Assembly: GCA_964533785.1 (NCBI GenBank)
Contig: CAZHNG010000009.1
Location: 1-44,287, forward strand
DNA from: JANQRV01 sp964533785
GTDB taxonomy: Bacteria; Bacteroidota; Bacteroidia; Chitinophagales; Saprospiraceae
Direction: 5' to 3'
Length of the DNA stretch: 44,287 nt
Notes under the pieces: generated by a model
The model's database searches: none
What the model saw: the letters and a program-made list of their open reading frames with translations, nothing else
What the model was told of the DNA's origin: nothing
Made by a program: the position numbers and the translations under genes
Part shown: piece after piece, positions 16,645-24,937 of the stretch
How positions within the stretch are numbered: the first letter of the stretch is position 1
How the letters are laid out: each line of letters opens with the position of its first letter

Positions 16645-18447
16645 ATGGCTGATGCAACTATGACTTCCAACTACCTCAAAGGAGGAGAATTTATCATCAA
16701 AAAATCGGCACCCGCTGATATTTTTATCCCTGAACAGCTCACCGAAGAACAGTTGATGATCAAAAATATGGTCAAGGATTTTCTCAACAATGATATCCTG
16801 GCCAATGCTCATAAAATTGAAAAACAAGAAGATGGCATTGCGCCTAAGTTGCTGGAAAAAATGGCAGAACTCGGGCTGCTGGGTTCCCACATGCCCGAAG
16901 CTTACGGTGGTATGGCATTGGACAATAACACCAATACGATCATTGCCGATATCCTGGGGCCCGGGGGATCTTTTATTGTTTCTTACGCAGCTCACACCGG
17001 GATCGGGATGTTGCCCATTCTTTATTTCGGCACGAATGAACAGAAAGAGCGCTATTTGCCAGGATTGATCAACGGAGAATTGAAAGCAGCTTATTGTTTG
17101 ACGGAACCCTCAAGCGGCTCTGATGCACTGGCCGCCAAAACGAGAGCGGATTTAACCGAAGACGGCGAGCACTACCTGATCAACGGTCAGAAAATGTGGA
17201 TATCCAATGCTGGATTTGCGGATCTTTTTATTGTATTTGCCCAGGTAGGCGGTGAAAAGTTCACCGGCTTCATTGTCGAGAAAGATTCTGAAGGGCTGAG
17301 CCTGGGTGCAGAAGAAGATAAACTGGGAATAAAAGGATCGTCTACCCGTCAGGTCTTCTTTGAAAATGTAAAAGTGCCCAAAAACAACGTATTGGGTGAG
17401 ATCGGTAAAGGTCACCACATCGCTTTTAATGCTTTGAACATTGGCCGCTTTAAACTATGCGTACTTTGTGTGGGAGGTGCAAAAGCCAGTATTGCCACCG
17501 CTGTAAAATACGCCAACGAGCGAATTCAGTTTAAACAACCCATCGCTAACTTCGGCGCCATTAAATATAAACTGGCGGAACAAACCATCAGGACTTTTGC
17601 TGCCGAAAGTGCAACCTATCGCGTTTCTCATTTGCTACAATTAAAAGCAGAAGAGCTCAAGAAAAATGGTGATGGTTTTAGCGAAGCCAAGTTGAAAGCC
17701 GCAGAAGAATACGCCATAGAATGTGCCTTATTGAAAGTAGCCGGATCAGAAGCTTTAGACTACGTCGTGGATGAAACCGTGCAGATCCACGGAGGTATGG
17801 GTTTTTCAGAAGAAGGTACGGCAGCGAGAGCCTACCGCGACTCCAGGATCAATCGTATCTACGAAGGAACTAACGAGATCAACCGTTTGCTTTCCGTTGA
17901 AATGCTGCTGCGTCGTGCGCTCAAAGGAAGGCTGGACATCGTAGGTCCTGCCTGGGAAGTGCAAAAAGAACTGGCCGCCATGCCTGGTTTCAGCAAAGCG
18001 GAAGGAACTTACGGCGCAGAAGAGAAGGCGATTGAAGACTTTAAAAAAGTATTGCTAATGGTCGCCGGTACGGCAGCTAAAAAGCAAATGGACGGTGAGT
18101 TGAACCTTGAAAATGAACAGGAAGTCCTCATGAATATCGCGGATATTATGATCGATGTGTTCGTTGCAGAATCTACACTTTTGAGGGTACAGCGGCTGGC
18201 GGAATTAGAGCAAAAGCCAGCAGACCAAGCCGTCTACGATGCCATCTTGAAGGTCTTCTTTACCGATGCAACGACCCGGATTAATAAAAACGCAACCGAT
18301 GCTTTAGTTTCTTTCGCCGAAGGAGACCTGCTACGGACATTACTGATGGGACTTAAAAGGTTTACGAAGTATACGCCGGTAAATGTAAAACTGGAAAGGA
18401 GAAAAATTGCTGATGCTTTAATTGCGGCTAATGATTATTGCTTGTGA
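16645..18447 (+). CDS. Acyl-CoA dehydrogenase
   Basis: 600 aa, longer than the usual 380-aa enzymes because of an extra C-terminal helical domain (about residues 430-600), as in very-long-chain-type bacterial homologues. It catalyses the FAD-dependent alpha,beta-desaturation of acyl-CoA in beta-oxidation. Signatures: CLTEPSSGSDALA (flavin contact), MWISNAGFADLF, QIHGGMGFSEE, and IYEGTNEINR with Glu407 at the position of the catalytic base. The reading frame begins at the ATG at 16645, with the N-terminal domain intact. Two identical palindromes lie upstream. No thiolase or hydroxyacyl-CoA dehydrogenase is adjacent, so it appears to be transcribed alone, ending at the hairpin at 18483. Chain-length preference cannot be read directly. 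Confidence 0.93.
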   Translation: MADATMTSNYLKGGEFIIKKSAPADIFIPEQLTEEQLMIKNMVKDFLNNDILANAHKIEKQEDGIAPKLLEKMAELGLLGSHMPEAYGGMALDNNTNTIIADILGPGGSFIVSYAAHTGIGMLPILYFGTNEQKERYLPGLINGELKAAYCLTEPSSGSDALAAKTRADLTEDGEHYLINGQKMWISNAGFADLFIVFAQVGGEKFTGFIVEKDSEGLSLGAEEDKLGIKGSSTRQVFFENVKVPKNNVLGEIGKGHHIAFNALNIGRFKLCVLCVGGAKASIATAVKYANERIQFKQPIANFGAIKYKLAEQTIRTFAAESATYRVSHLLQLKAEELKKNGDGFSEAKLKAAEEYAIECALLKVAGSEALDYVVDETVQIHGGMGFSEEGTAARAYRDSRINRIYEGTNEINRLLSVEMLLRRALKGRLDIVGPAWEVQKELAAMPGFSKAEGTYGAEEKAIEDFKKVLLMVAGTAAKKQMDGELNLENEQEVLMNIADIMIDVFVAESTLLRVQRLAELEQKPADQAVYDAILKVFFTDATTRINKNATDALVSFAEGDLLRTLLMGLKRFTKYTPVNVKLERRKIADALIAANDYCL

Positions 18448-18482
18448 TTCGTACACTTTTGATAACCTGTTAGCACTAGTAG

Positions 18483-18516
18483 AATAGTCGAGCAAAATAA
18501 AATTTGCTCGACTATT
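18483..18516 (+). terminator. Hairpin after acyl-CoA dehydrogenase
   Basis: A perfect 14-bp stem (AATAGTCGAGCAAA with its complement) and a 6-nt AT loop, 36 bp after the stop codon. The following sequence TTTCACTTTAG is only moderately T-rich, so it is a likely but not textbook terminator. Confidence 0.6.
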
Positions 18517-18521
18517 TCACT

Positions 18522-18690
18522 TTAGTAATGGTAAAACAATAACTTCATCATTTTGTGAGCGCCTCTTTTTGCGCCAGGCTTCGTTAAAAAGCCTCGTCGT
18601 CCGCCTGAGGAGGATGACTGCGTTTTTTGCCTTGCCTGACACCAAAATAGCCTGCTCAAAAACGCGAACTTATTATTTTACCATTACTTA
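18522..18690. repeat. 169-bp palindromic intergenic element
   Basis: The ends are inverted repeats: 18522-18542 (TTAGTAATGGTAAAA...) pairs with 18670-18690 at 19 of 21 positions. The interior is itself roughly palindromic, centred on GTCGTCC...GGATGAC near 18597-18617, with matching arms such as GCGCCTCTTTTTGCG versus CTCAAAAACGCG. No coding capacity was seen. The right end lies one base from the stop codon (18692) of the convergently read 85-aa gene, so the element may have inserted at, or now serves as, the 3' end of that operon. Only one copy is in the window. Confidence 0.6.
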
Positions 18691-18691
18691 G

Positions 18692-18949
18692 TTAATGATC
18701 AATAGCTCCAACGACTCTCTTCATAAATCCATTCAAGGCTGTCCTTTTATCCTTTCCCATTTCTACCTCTTTGTTCACTTCTAAAGCGCCGTACAGGTTG
18801 GATAGCATTTCCCCAATAACATCCAATTCCTCATCTTTTATTTGAGGAGCCTCAGATATTGCTTCTAAAGTTTCAATCGTTTCAAGTAGAAAGTCCTCGT
18901 CCCTTTCAGCTATAAAATCGACTATATGTTTAATTATCGGTAACCTCAT
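18692..18949 (-). CDS. Small acidic helical protein in the redox operon
   Basis: 85 aa, no catalytic motif. Predicted mostly helical and acidic: MRLPIIKHIVDFIAERDED, then ETLEAISEAPQIKDEELDVIGEML, ending in a basic stretch KDKRTALNGFMKRVVGAIDH. Small proteins of this kind follow thioredoxin and peroxiredoxin genes in many Bacteroidota; I believe it matches DUF6952, but this is from memory. Its start overlaps the thioredoxin gene by 20 bp, so it is translated in coupling with it. The function is unknown; the context suggests a role connected with the thiol-peroxidase system. A palindromic element begins one base beyond its stop codon. Confidence 0.85.
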   Translation of the reverse strand: MRLPIIKHIVDFIAERDEDFLLETIETLEAISEAPQIKDEELDVIGEMLSNLYGALEVNKEVEMGKDKRTALNGFMKRVVGAIDH

Positions 18950-19244
18950 GGACTAAATTTTTGAGTAGTTCAAATTTGTTAGTTTGAACTTGGTTTACAA
19001 AATTACCATCTTTGAAGGCAGCAAAAGTAGGCAGGTTAGTTACACTAGCTAGCTTTCGTGATTCAGGAAACTTCTCTGCATCAACAATGATAAACGAAGT
19101 ATTTTCATTTTCACTCGCCAGTTTTTTAAATTTTGGTTTCATAATTCTGCAATTACCACACCATCCTGCCGAGTATTGCACTACTACGATTTCTTTACTG
19201 TCGACTATTTCCTTTAAATTATCTTGATTTAGTTCTGTTACCAT
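18930..19244 (-). CDS. Thioredoxin-family protein
   Basis: 104 aa, a compact thioredoxin fold. The active site is WCGNC (C29 and C32), differing from the standard WCGPC by Asn for Pro, which usually raises or changes reactivity. The cis-proline is in NLPTF near residue 72. There is no signal peptide, so it is cytoplasmic. It follows the peroxiredoxin gene by 61 bp on the same strand and overlaps the next gene by 20 bp. The simplest reading is that it reduces the peroxiredoxin. It may not be the cell's main thioredoxin, given the atypical active site. Confidence 0.92.
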   Translation of the reverse strand: MVTELNQDNLKEIVDSKEIVVVQYSAGWCGNCRIMKPKFKKLASENENTSFIIVDAEKFPESRKLASVTNLPTFAAFKDGNFVNQVQTNKFELLKNLVHEVTDN

Positions 19245-19305
19245 TTTAGTGTGTATTAATTAAGTGTAATTGTAGATAAAGTTCAAAAACTTGCACGATC
19301 TGATT

Positions 19306-19944
19306 TTAATTGGAACCAAGATATGCAGCGACCCCTTCACGATTTGCGTTCATTGCTTCTTTGCCTTCTTCCCAATTTGCCGGGCAAACTTCTCCTTTTA
19401 CCTGGAAATGTGTGTAGGCGTCCAAAATTCTTAGGTACTCTTCCACATTTCTACCCAATGGCATGTGATTGATCCCTTCGTGAAAAACCGTTCCCTCTTC
19501 ATCGATGAGGTAGGTTGCGCGGTAGGTGACATTATCCCCATCCTTTAGTTCAACGCCCGTTTCCTCATCAAATCTGTGATTTGCAGTATCTAAAATACCA
19601 AGAATGTTTGCTAGGTTACGATTGCTGTCTGACAGTAAATTATAGGTAATTCCTTCAATGCCCCCGTTATCCTTTGAAGTATTTAACCAGGCAAAATGTA
19701 CCTCTGCAGTATCGCAAGATGCTCCGATGACAATAGTGTTACGCTTATCAAATTCTGGCAGGGCCTCTTGAAATGCATGTAATTCAGTAGGACAAACAAA
19801 GGTGAAATCTTTTGGATACCAGAACAACAATACCTTCTTGTTATTCTGTCTTGCTTCTTCTAACACGTTGATTTTGATGGTGTCGCCCATCTCATTCATC
19901 GCGTTCACTTCAATATCCGGGAATTTTTTTCCAACGTATGTCAT
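19306..19944 (-). CDS. 2-Cys peroxiredoxin (AhpC/Prx1 type)
   Basis: 212 aa from the ATG at 19944. An in-frame ATG at 19986 adds 14 residues not found in the family and covers the candidate -7 sequence TAGTTTCG (minus strand, 19976-19969), so I prefer the shorter form. The peroxidatic Cys is C51 in FVCPTELHAF; the resolving Cys is C187 in GEVCPANW, near the C-terminus, as in typical 2-Cys enzymes. It reduces hydrogen peroxide and organic peroxides. It leads a three-gene minus-strand operon with thioredoxin and an 85-aa protein. No OxyR or PerR gene is in the window. Confidence 0.93.
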   Translation of the reverse strand: MTYVGKKFPDIEVNAMNEMGDTIKINVLEEARQNNKKVLLFWYPKDFTFVCPTELHAFQEALPEFDKRNTIVIGASCDTAEVHFAWLNTSKDNGGIEGITYNLLSDSNRNLANILGILDTANHRFDEETGVELKDGDNVTYRATYLIDEEGTVFHEGINHMPLGRNVEEYLRILDAYTHFQVKGEVCPANWEEGKEAMNANREGVAAYLGSN

Positions 19945-20493
19945 ATCGATTATTTTTAATTTAACTGTCGAAACTACCATATTCATTAAATGTTTGGAAA
20001 AGAGGAGGAGGATATTGGGGAACTTGAAGTCTTAAAAAAGAATGGATAATGCTCTTTCAAGTAAAATTGAAAAATATAATTTGGCACATTCAACAATAAT
20101 CCGCAGATGAAAGCCATATTTAGAAGAATTGCATAAGTATCAAAACTCCAAAAAATTCCTAGTTTTTACGCAGTATTGACAATGGCTGGAAGGAGTAAAA
20201 AATAGGCCCTTTCTTAATTACCAAAGTGGTCTAACCTAATAAATAAATATGATGCTGACATGAAGTCATAGACACCATGATTTCACTTCAATATTATTTC
20301 AAATACGGGTAATTGCAATGTAAGGTCAGAGAAATTCTTGCACCCTTTTCTAATGGTGAAAATCAAGATTCTACCAAGAACTTTTCATTTGAGTTAGCTC
20401 CTTGTACCGCGGAATTCTAAATAATTAACAAATGAATTCTAAAATTAGAAATTGCTTAAATTCTACCTTCTTTCGTGGTCAATTTTCTCATTT
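19945..20493. other. Intergenic region of 549 bp
   Basis: No gene, RNA or strong repeat was recognised. It contains the promoter region of the peroxiredoxin operon at its left end and the 3' flank of the SprB-repeat gene at its right end. AT-rich, with stops in all frames. The candidate -7 element TAGTTTCG of the peroxiredoxin gene is at 19969-19976 and matches one upstream of crtI (2526-2533). Confidence 0.5.
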
Positions 20494-23400
20494 TCAACGA
20501 ATCAAGTTAATATCTCCCCTTACTATTTCCTCCGAACCATCGAATAATTCGACAACAGCGAAGAAAGCATATACCCCCTGGGTAGCCGGCTCTCCTCCCT
20601 GGTAGTTCCCATCCCATCCAAAACGGCCATCCGCTGAAAAGTTTTCCAGTTGGTAGACCAGGTCTCCCCAGCGGTCAAAAACCATAAATCTTTTAACACC
20701 GGTAACATTATCACCACCATATAAAGAGAATAGATCATTCACCCCGTCGCCATTAGGAGTGAAAACATTGGGAGCAAAGATCCTTGTTTTGGTATCTACT
20801 TCGATAAAAAGTTCATCGATGACAGCGCAACCAAATTCGTCAAAAAGCTCCAGAGAGATCGTCACATCATTAGCGGGCCGGATATTGACGATTAAGGAAT
20901 CGGGAAATACAATAGAGGAATCGGAAGCAGTCCAGATGATTTGGGTAGGTTGAAAATTGGGAATAGCCTGCAGGCGTACATTTTCACCCGCATTGATGGA
21001 AAAATCAGGGCCAAGGCTCAAGGTTAACCCTTTACTGCTTTCCTCCAATACAAAGTTAAGCGTGTCTGCACAACCGTTCACATCAGCGATGGTCAGCTCA
21101 TAATTCCCTCCTTCCAATCCCTCAAAAGCATAGGGAAAGGTCTCCACAGTAACAGGTGTACCACCATTCAAAGATGCTGAAAAAGGGGCTATTCCTCCAT
21201 TTATCCGAGGTAAAGCAATCGTTCCTCCTTCTCCCGAACAGGCAGAGGGTTGAATAACCTCACTTTCTACCACTAAATTTTGGTTATCCGTTAAAACAAT
21301 ACTGGCTGTATCTGTACAGGTGCTTTCATCCGTAATAATGAGCNNNNNNNNNNTGGTAAGAACCGGCGACTGCTTCGGGAATAAGGGCCAAACCGTCGAA
21401 AGCATCATTATCCCAGTCATAGGTCACATTGCCGGTTGCTCCGGTTACAATAGCTTCGACAAAACCCGAATTTGGATCTCCGCATCCCGGGCTAGCACCT
21501 TCCAGTTGAAGGCTCAAAAAACACGAAGGCGTTGGCGGCCTTACGGTAAAAGAACAGGGAGAGGAGCAGCCGTCCGTATCCGTAACGGTGACCATATACA
21601 TTCCAGGAATAAGGTCTTCGATCAGGACAACGCCCGAGGAATCTTCATTGATACCACCAGACAAACCATTCAGACCCGCCCAATTGATCGCGAAAGGAGC
21701 ATTTCCTCCGGTAATGGATAATTGAGCGATCCCATCAGAAGCGCCGGTTGTTGTAACATCCTGCAGCACTTCACAATCCAATGCAATATCCGAATCAATG
21801 GCCAGTACGATACTATCCGTAACCATACAGCCCGCCGTATCCGTTACGGTTAGAAAATAGGTGCCCGCCGCTAAATTATTTGCATTAGCCAGATTATCAA
21901 GGCTATCGATATTCCAATCGTAATTGACCTCACCTTGTGCCCCCATTACTGAACTGATAATATTCCCTGCATTAGGATTGAAGCAATCAGGGTTTACTGC
22001 GCTTAACTCCAGTAACAAAGTACAATCAATAGGCCCTAAGGTGAAAATACATTCAGATTCACACCCCGCGTCATCAACCAGACTTACCGTATAAACGCCG
22101 TCCACTAAACTGGTAAAAGCAATAATAGAAGTGCCGTCACTAAGTAGTGATTGGGTAGTCGGGCCGTTAAGCTCTATTTGAAAAGGAGGAGTTCCTCCGG
22201 TGATATTAATCTGTGCTTCACCATCATTCCCCCCCATGGAAGGTTGATTGATAATCTGACAATCCAGTAGGGGTGGGTCAAAGGCAGCAAATTCCACGGT
22301 ATCTGCTGCTACGCAGCCTGCCCCATCCGTTACGGTAAGCATATATTGCCCCGGTCCCAAACTGGTGACCTGGGCACGGCCATCAAGGCTATCGACATTC
22401 CAGTCATATACCGGTTGTCCGTTAGCACCTGCAATAACCGCTTCGATACGGCCGGAGTTGGGCGACACGCAAGTAGGTTCTTCTGGGCTGAGGGTAAGCT
22501 GTAAATCGCATAAAGATTCTGATATCATACTGCTGCAGGAAGCTGTACACCCGTTTGCGTCGGATAGAATAAAAGTATAATTCCCCGCTGCTAGATTCGG
22601 AATATCAATAACAGGCGTATTCAGGTTGATTAATGAGTCCGTTTGAGCATCACTGGTTCTTTCCCACAACACTTTAAAGGGAGCAACACCATTATCGATA
22701 ACTTCTATCCGAACCTGACCGTCCGTCCCTCCGGCAGTGGTTACATTATTCGTTACGGTACAGCTAATGGAAGGATCGACAGGTGCAATGAGTTGCACGG
22801 AATCTTCAGCCATACAACCGGCAGAATCGGTTACCCTCACCTTGTAAAATCCTGCACTAAGGTTAGAGGGGTTTGACTGACCGTTAATGTTAATATCCCC
22901 CCAATCGTAATCGATATTGGTCCCATTCGCTCCATTTGTGATGACCTCGATTGCTCCCGAATTTTCATCGAGACAATTGGGATCCTGGGGCCTGAGTTCA
23001 ATATCCAGGTTACAGGTGACCACGCCCAGGGTCACGGCGCAAGTCGTCATACACCCACTATCATCCGTTACCGTGATATCGTAAGTACCTGCTGATAGCC
23101 CTGAAATACCGACCGGGTTGCTCACATTATCTCTGACGACTCCACCAGGATTATCGGGACCGGTCCAGGTTAACGAATATGGCATCGCACCATCGCTAAT
23201 AGAGATCGTTATTTCACCATCGGTGCTGTTGGGATCTGAGAGTTCCATACTCGCCTCGCAAGTAATGGCCAGAGGGATGGTCTGAATAATGGTAACAGTA
23301 TCAGCAATTGTGCAATTCGCAGCATCAGTCACTGTTACGCTGTACTCTCCTGCCGCTAAGCCGGTAGCTAAGGTGTCACCGTCCAATCGATTGAGGTTCC

Positions 23401-24583
23401 AATCTATTTCATAGGGCTCTGCCCCGCCGGAGATCCCAATTTCGATGAGACCACTGTTAACCCCCTCGCAAAGAGCACTTTGTTGACGTAATACATCAAT
23501 AGAAAGATTATCACTAATGGTTACCCGGGCGCTGTCTTCGAAGTTAGAATAGACCGGACACCCATTTTGATCTGCAACACTTACCAATTCAAAAGTGGTT
23601 GATGTGGAAATAAAACGGAAGATTTGCAACCCATTTTGAGCATTATTTACCGTAAAAATATCATTGCCGTCGGTGTACTCAACCACAAATGGACCTCCGG
23701 TCTGGGGAAGATTAAGGGTCAGGGTATCCTGAAAACTTGTGCAACTCTGGCAAGCAGAACAAGTGATTGACATATTGCTGGGCCCGATAGGAATAAAAGA
23801 AAACAAACCCGCATCCAAAAAGGATCGGCAGTCATCATATGCGATCCAATTGGTTGGATTAGATAAGCGTTGAACCCATTCCAGTTGGGATACTTCGTCC
23901 ATTGGACCATTGTATTTGGTAAACCGGGTTACTCCACTGGTGGGAGCCATATTAAAACAAGGAACGACATCAGGATGTAACCCGGAATCTTGAGAATCCA
24001 TTCCAAAAGCATTCCAGTCGCTTTTGGAATTGAAAGCAAATAATATTCTCCCATCATTATAATTAGCATCCTGATCGCCATTACAACAACCTTGAACCGT
24101 ACCATTATCCCAATTGCCACCCTGCATAAAGAAGATCTGGTCGCCATTGTCATTGAAGTTGAGCGCATTCACTCCTAAAGCCTGAAAGCTCCATTCGTCA
24201 TCAGGGCTAATGGCCACGTAATCATCATTTTGGGGAGGTAGTTCAAAAGTTATTACCGTTCCTGCCGGTATGATGTTAGTGCCGGTGCGTGTAACCCTTA
24301 CAAACCCTTCCGTATTTCCCCAAAGGCCAGCAACTTCACGTTCCCAACCATTATCTGTTATATCAATTACCGTACCCGGTTCAATATCTTTAAAACAAAT
24401 GAAGCTCACACGGTCTCTGCCTTGCAGGGCCCCCATACCTCCGGGCACACAATCTCCGACTACACCGCCTACATTAGACCCCAACTCAACGATGGCCAGG
24501 TCTCCGGGTTGTAAAATTGTTTGTGCTTCAGTCAAAACCAATGACAAGAAAAACAGGGGGACGAATAGGGACTTCCGAATCAT
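20494..24583 (-). CDS. SprB-repeat adhesin-like protein with T9SS type B sorting domain, broken by an N-run
   Basis: Secreted giant. Signal peptide at about 1-20. Residues 20-260 form an N-terminal domain of unknown family (GDLAIVELGSN..., ICFKDIEPGTVIDITDNGW) seen at the start of other Bacteroidota secreted proteins. Residues about 355-1160 are SprB-type repeats of about 80 aa that alternate between two forms; each ends in a VTDxxGC motif. The C-terminal 90 residues are a CHU_C/type B sorting domain (FAPNVFTPNGDGVNDLF, FDRWGDLVYQ), which directs T9SS export and surface attachment; related SprB adhesins serve gliding motility. Ten Ns at 21344-21353 split the frame. Removing them gives CA+G=CAG (Gln) and one continuous frame of 1,359 codons, so I annotate one gene. 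A missing repeat at the gap cannot be excluded. It is divergent from the giant nucleotidase gene. Confidence 0.85.
21344..21353. other. Assembly gap (10 Ns)
   Basis: Ten undetermined bases inside the SprB-repeat gene. As written they shift the reading frame by one. Deleting all ten joins CA and G into CAG and gives AGSYQLIITDESTC, which matches the repeat pattern AGTYFLTVTDTAGC seen in neighbouring repeats. Confidence 0.95.
21520..23520 (-). repeat. Alternating SprB-type repeat array
   Basis: The protein repeats alternate: form A (CxLxLxL....PxCxxxNxG, then YDWxxDxxDG, ending VTDxxGC) and form B (C....x.GxxDGxxxIxxxGxxPFxxxWxG, ending VTDxxGC). The A-to-A distances are about 168, 162 and 168 residues, judged from the positions of CNLDIEL, CDLQLTL, CTLLLEL and CFLSLQL. 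The repeats have diverged at DNA level, so the array is old, unlike the duplication in the neighbouring gene. Confidence 0.75.
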
Positions 24584-24624
24584 AGGTTATGGTTGTTAGT
24601 AGCTCTTCGAATTTAAACGAGCAT

Positions 24625-24632
24625 CAAAATTA
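24625..24632 (-). promoter_or_regulatory. Putative -7 element of the SprB-repeat gene
   Basis: On the minus strand TAATTTTG matches TAnnTTTG and lies 41 bp before the start codon. No TTG at the right -33 distance was seen. Confidence 0.4.
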
Positions 24633-24883
24633 AGTAGTACTCCTTTAGAAATGGAAATAGTTTTCATTTATTATCGAGATTAACACATTTTTATCCTTGA
24701 ATGAATATTGAGTTCAAACCCATGTTAACTCATTGTTACTCTAAGGTTAAATAATCAGAAAAAGAGAAAATAGTAATATGCTTACATGGAATTGTATTTT
24801 AAAAAGGCGTTAAATAATCTTGTAGAATTTAAATATACAAAGTCCAGCATACTACAACTCAACGAGGATATTGAAACAGTGAT

Positions 24884-24916
24884 TTTGCATTATAAATTGG
24901 GCAAAAACTATTTTTT
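24884..24916 (+). promoter_or_regulatory. Putative promoter of the giant nucleotidase gene
   Basis: TTTG at 24884-24887, a 21-bp spacer, then TATTTTTT at 24909-24916, one mismatch from TAnnTTTG. The start codon follows 21 bp later. Confidence 0.35.
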
Positions 24917-24937
24917 AACTCAATAAAACTATTCTTC

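Larger units (their letters stand above)
24584..24937. other. Divergent promoter region between the two giant secreted proteins
   Basis: 354 bp, AT-rich, with no gene seen. It must hold the promoters of both genes; two candidates are listed separately. No clear shared operator was found. Confidence 0.6.

Noticed and set aside
19945..19986. Longer N-terminus of the peroxiredoxin
   Set aside because: The extra 14 residues are not part of the family and include a probable -7 sequence; the ATG at 19944 gives the normal start.
21320..21721. A 133-codon plus-strand frame crossing the N-run
   Set aside because: It is antisense to the SprB-repeat gene, contains the undetermined bases and has no family resemblance.
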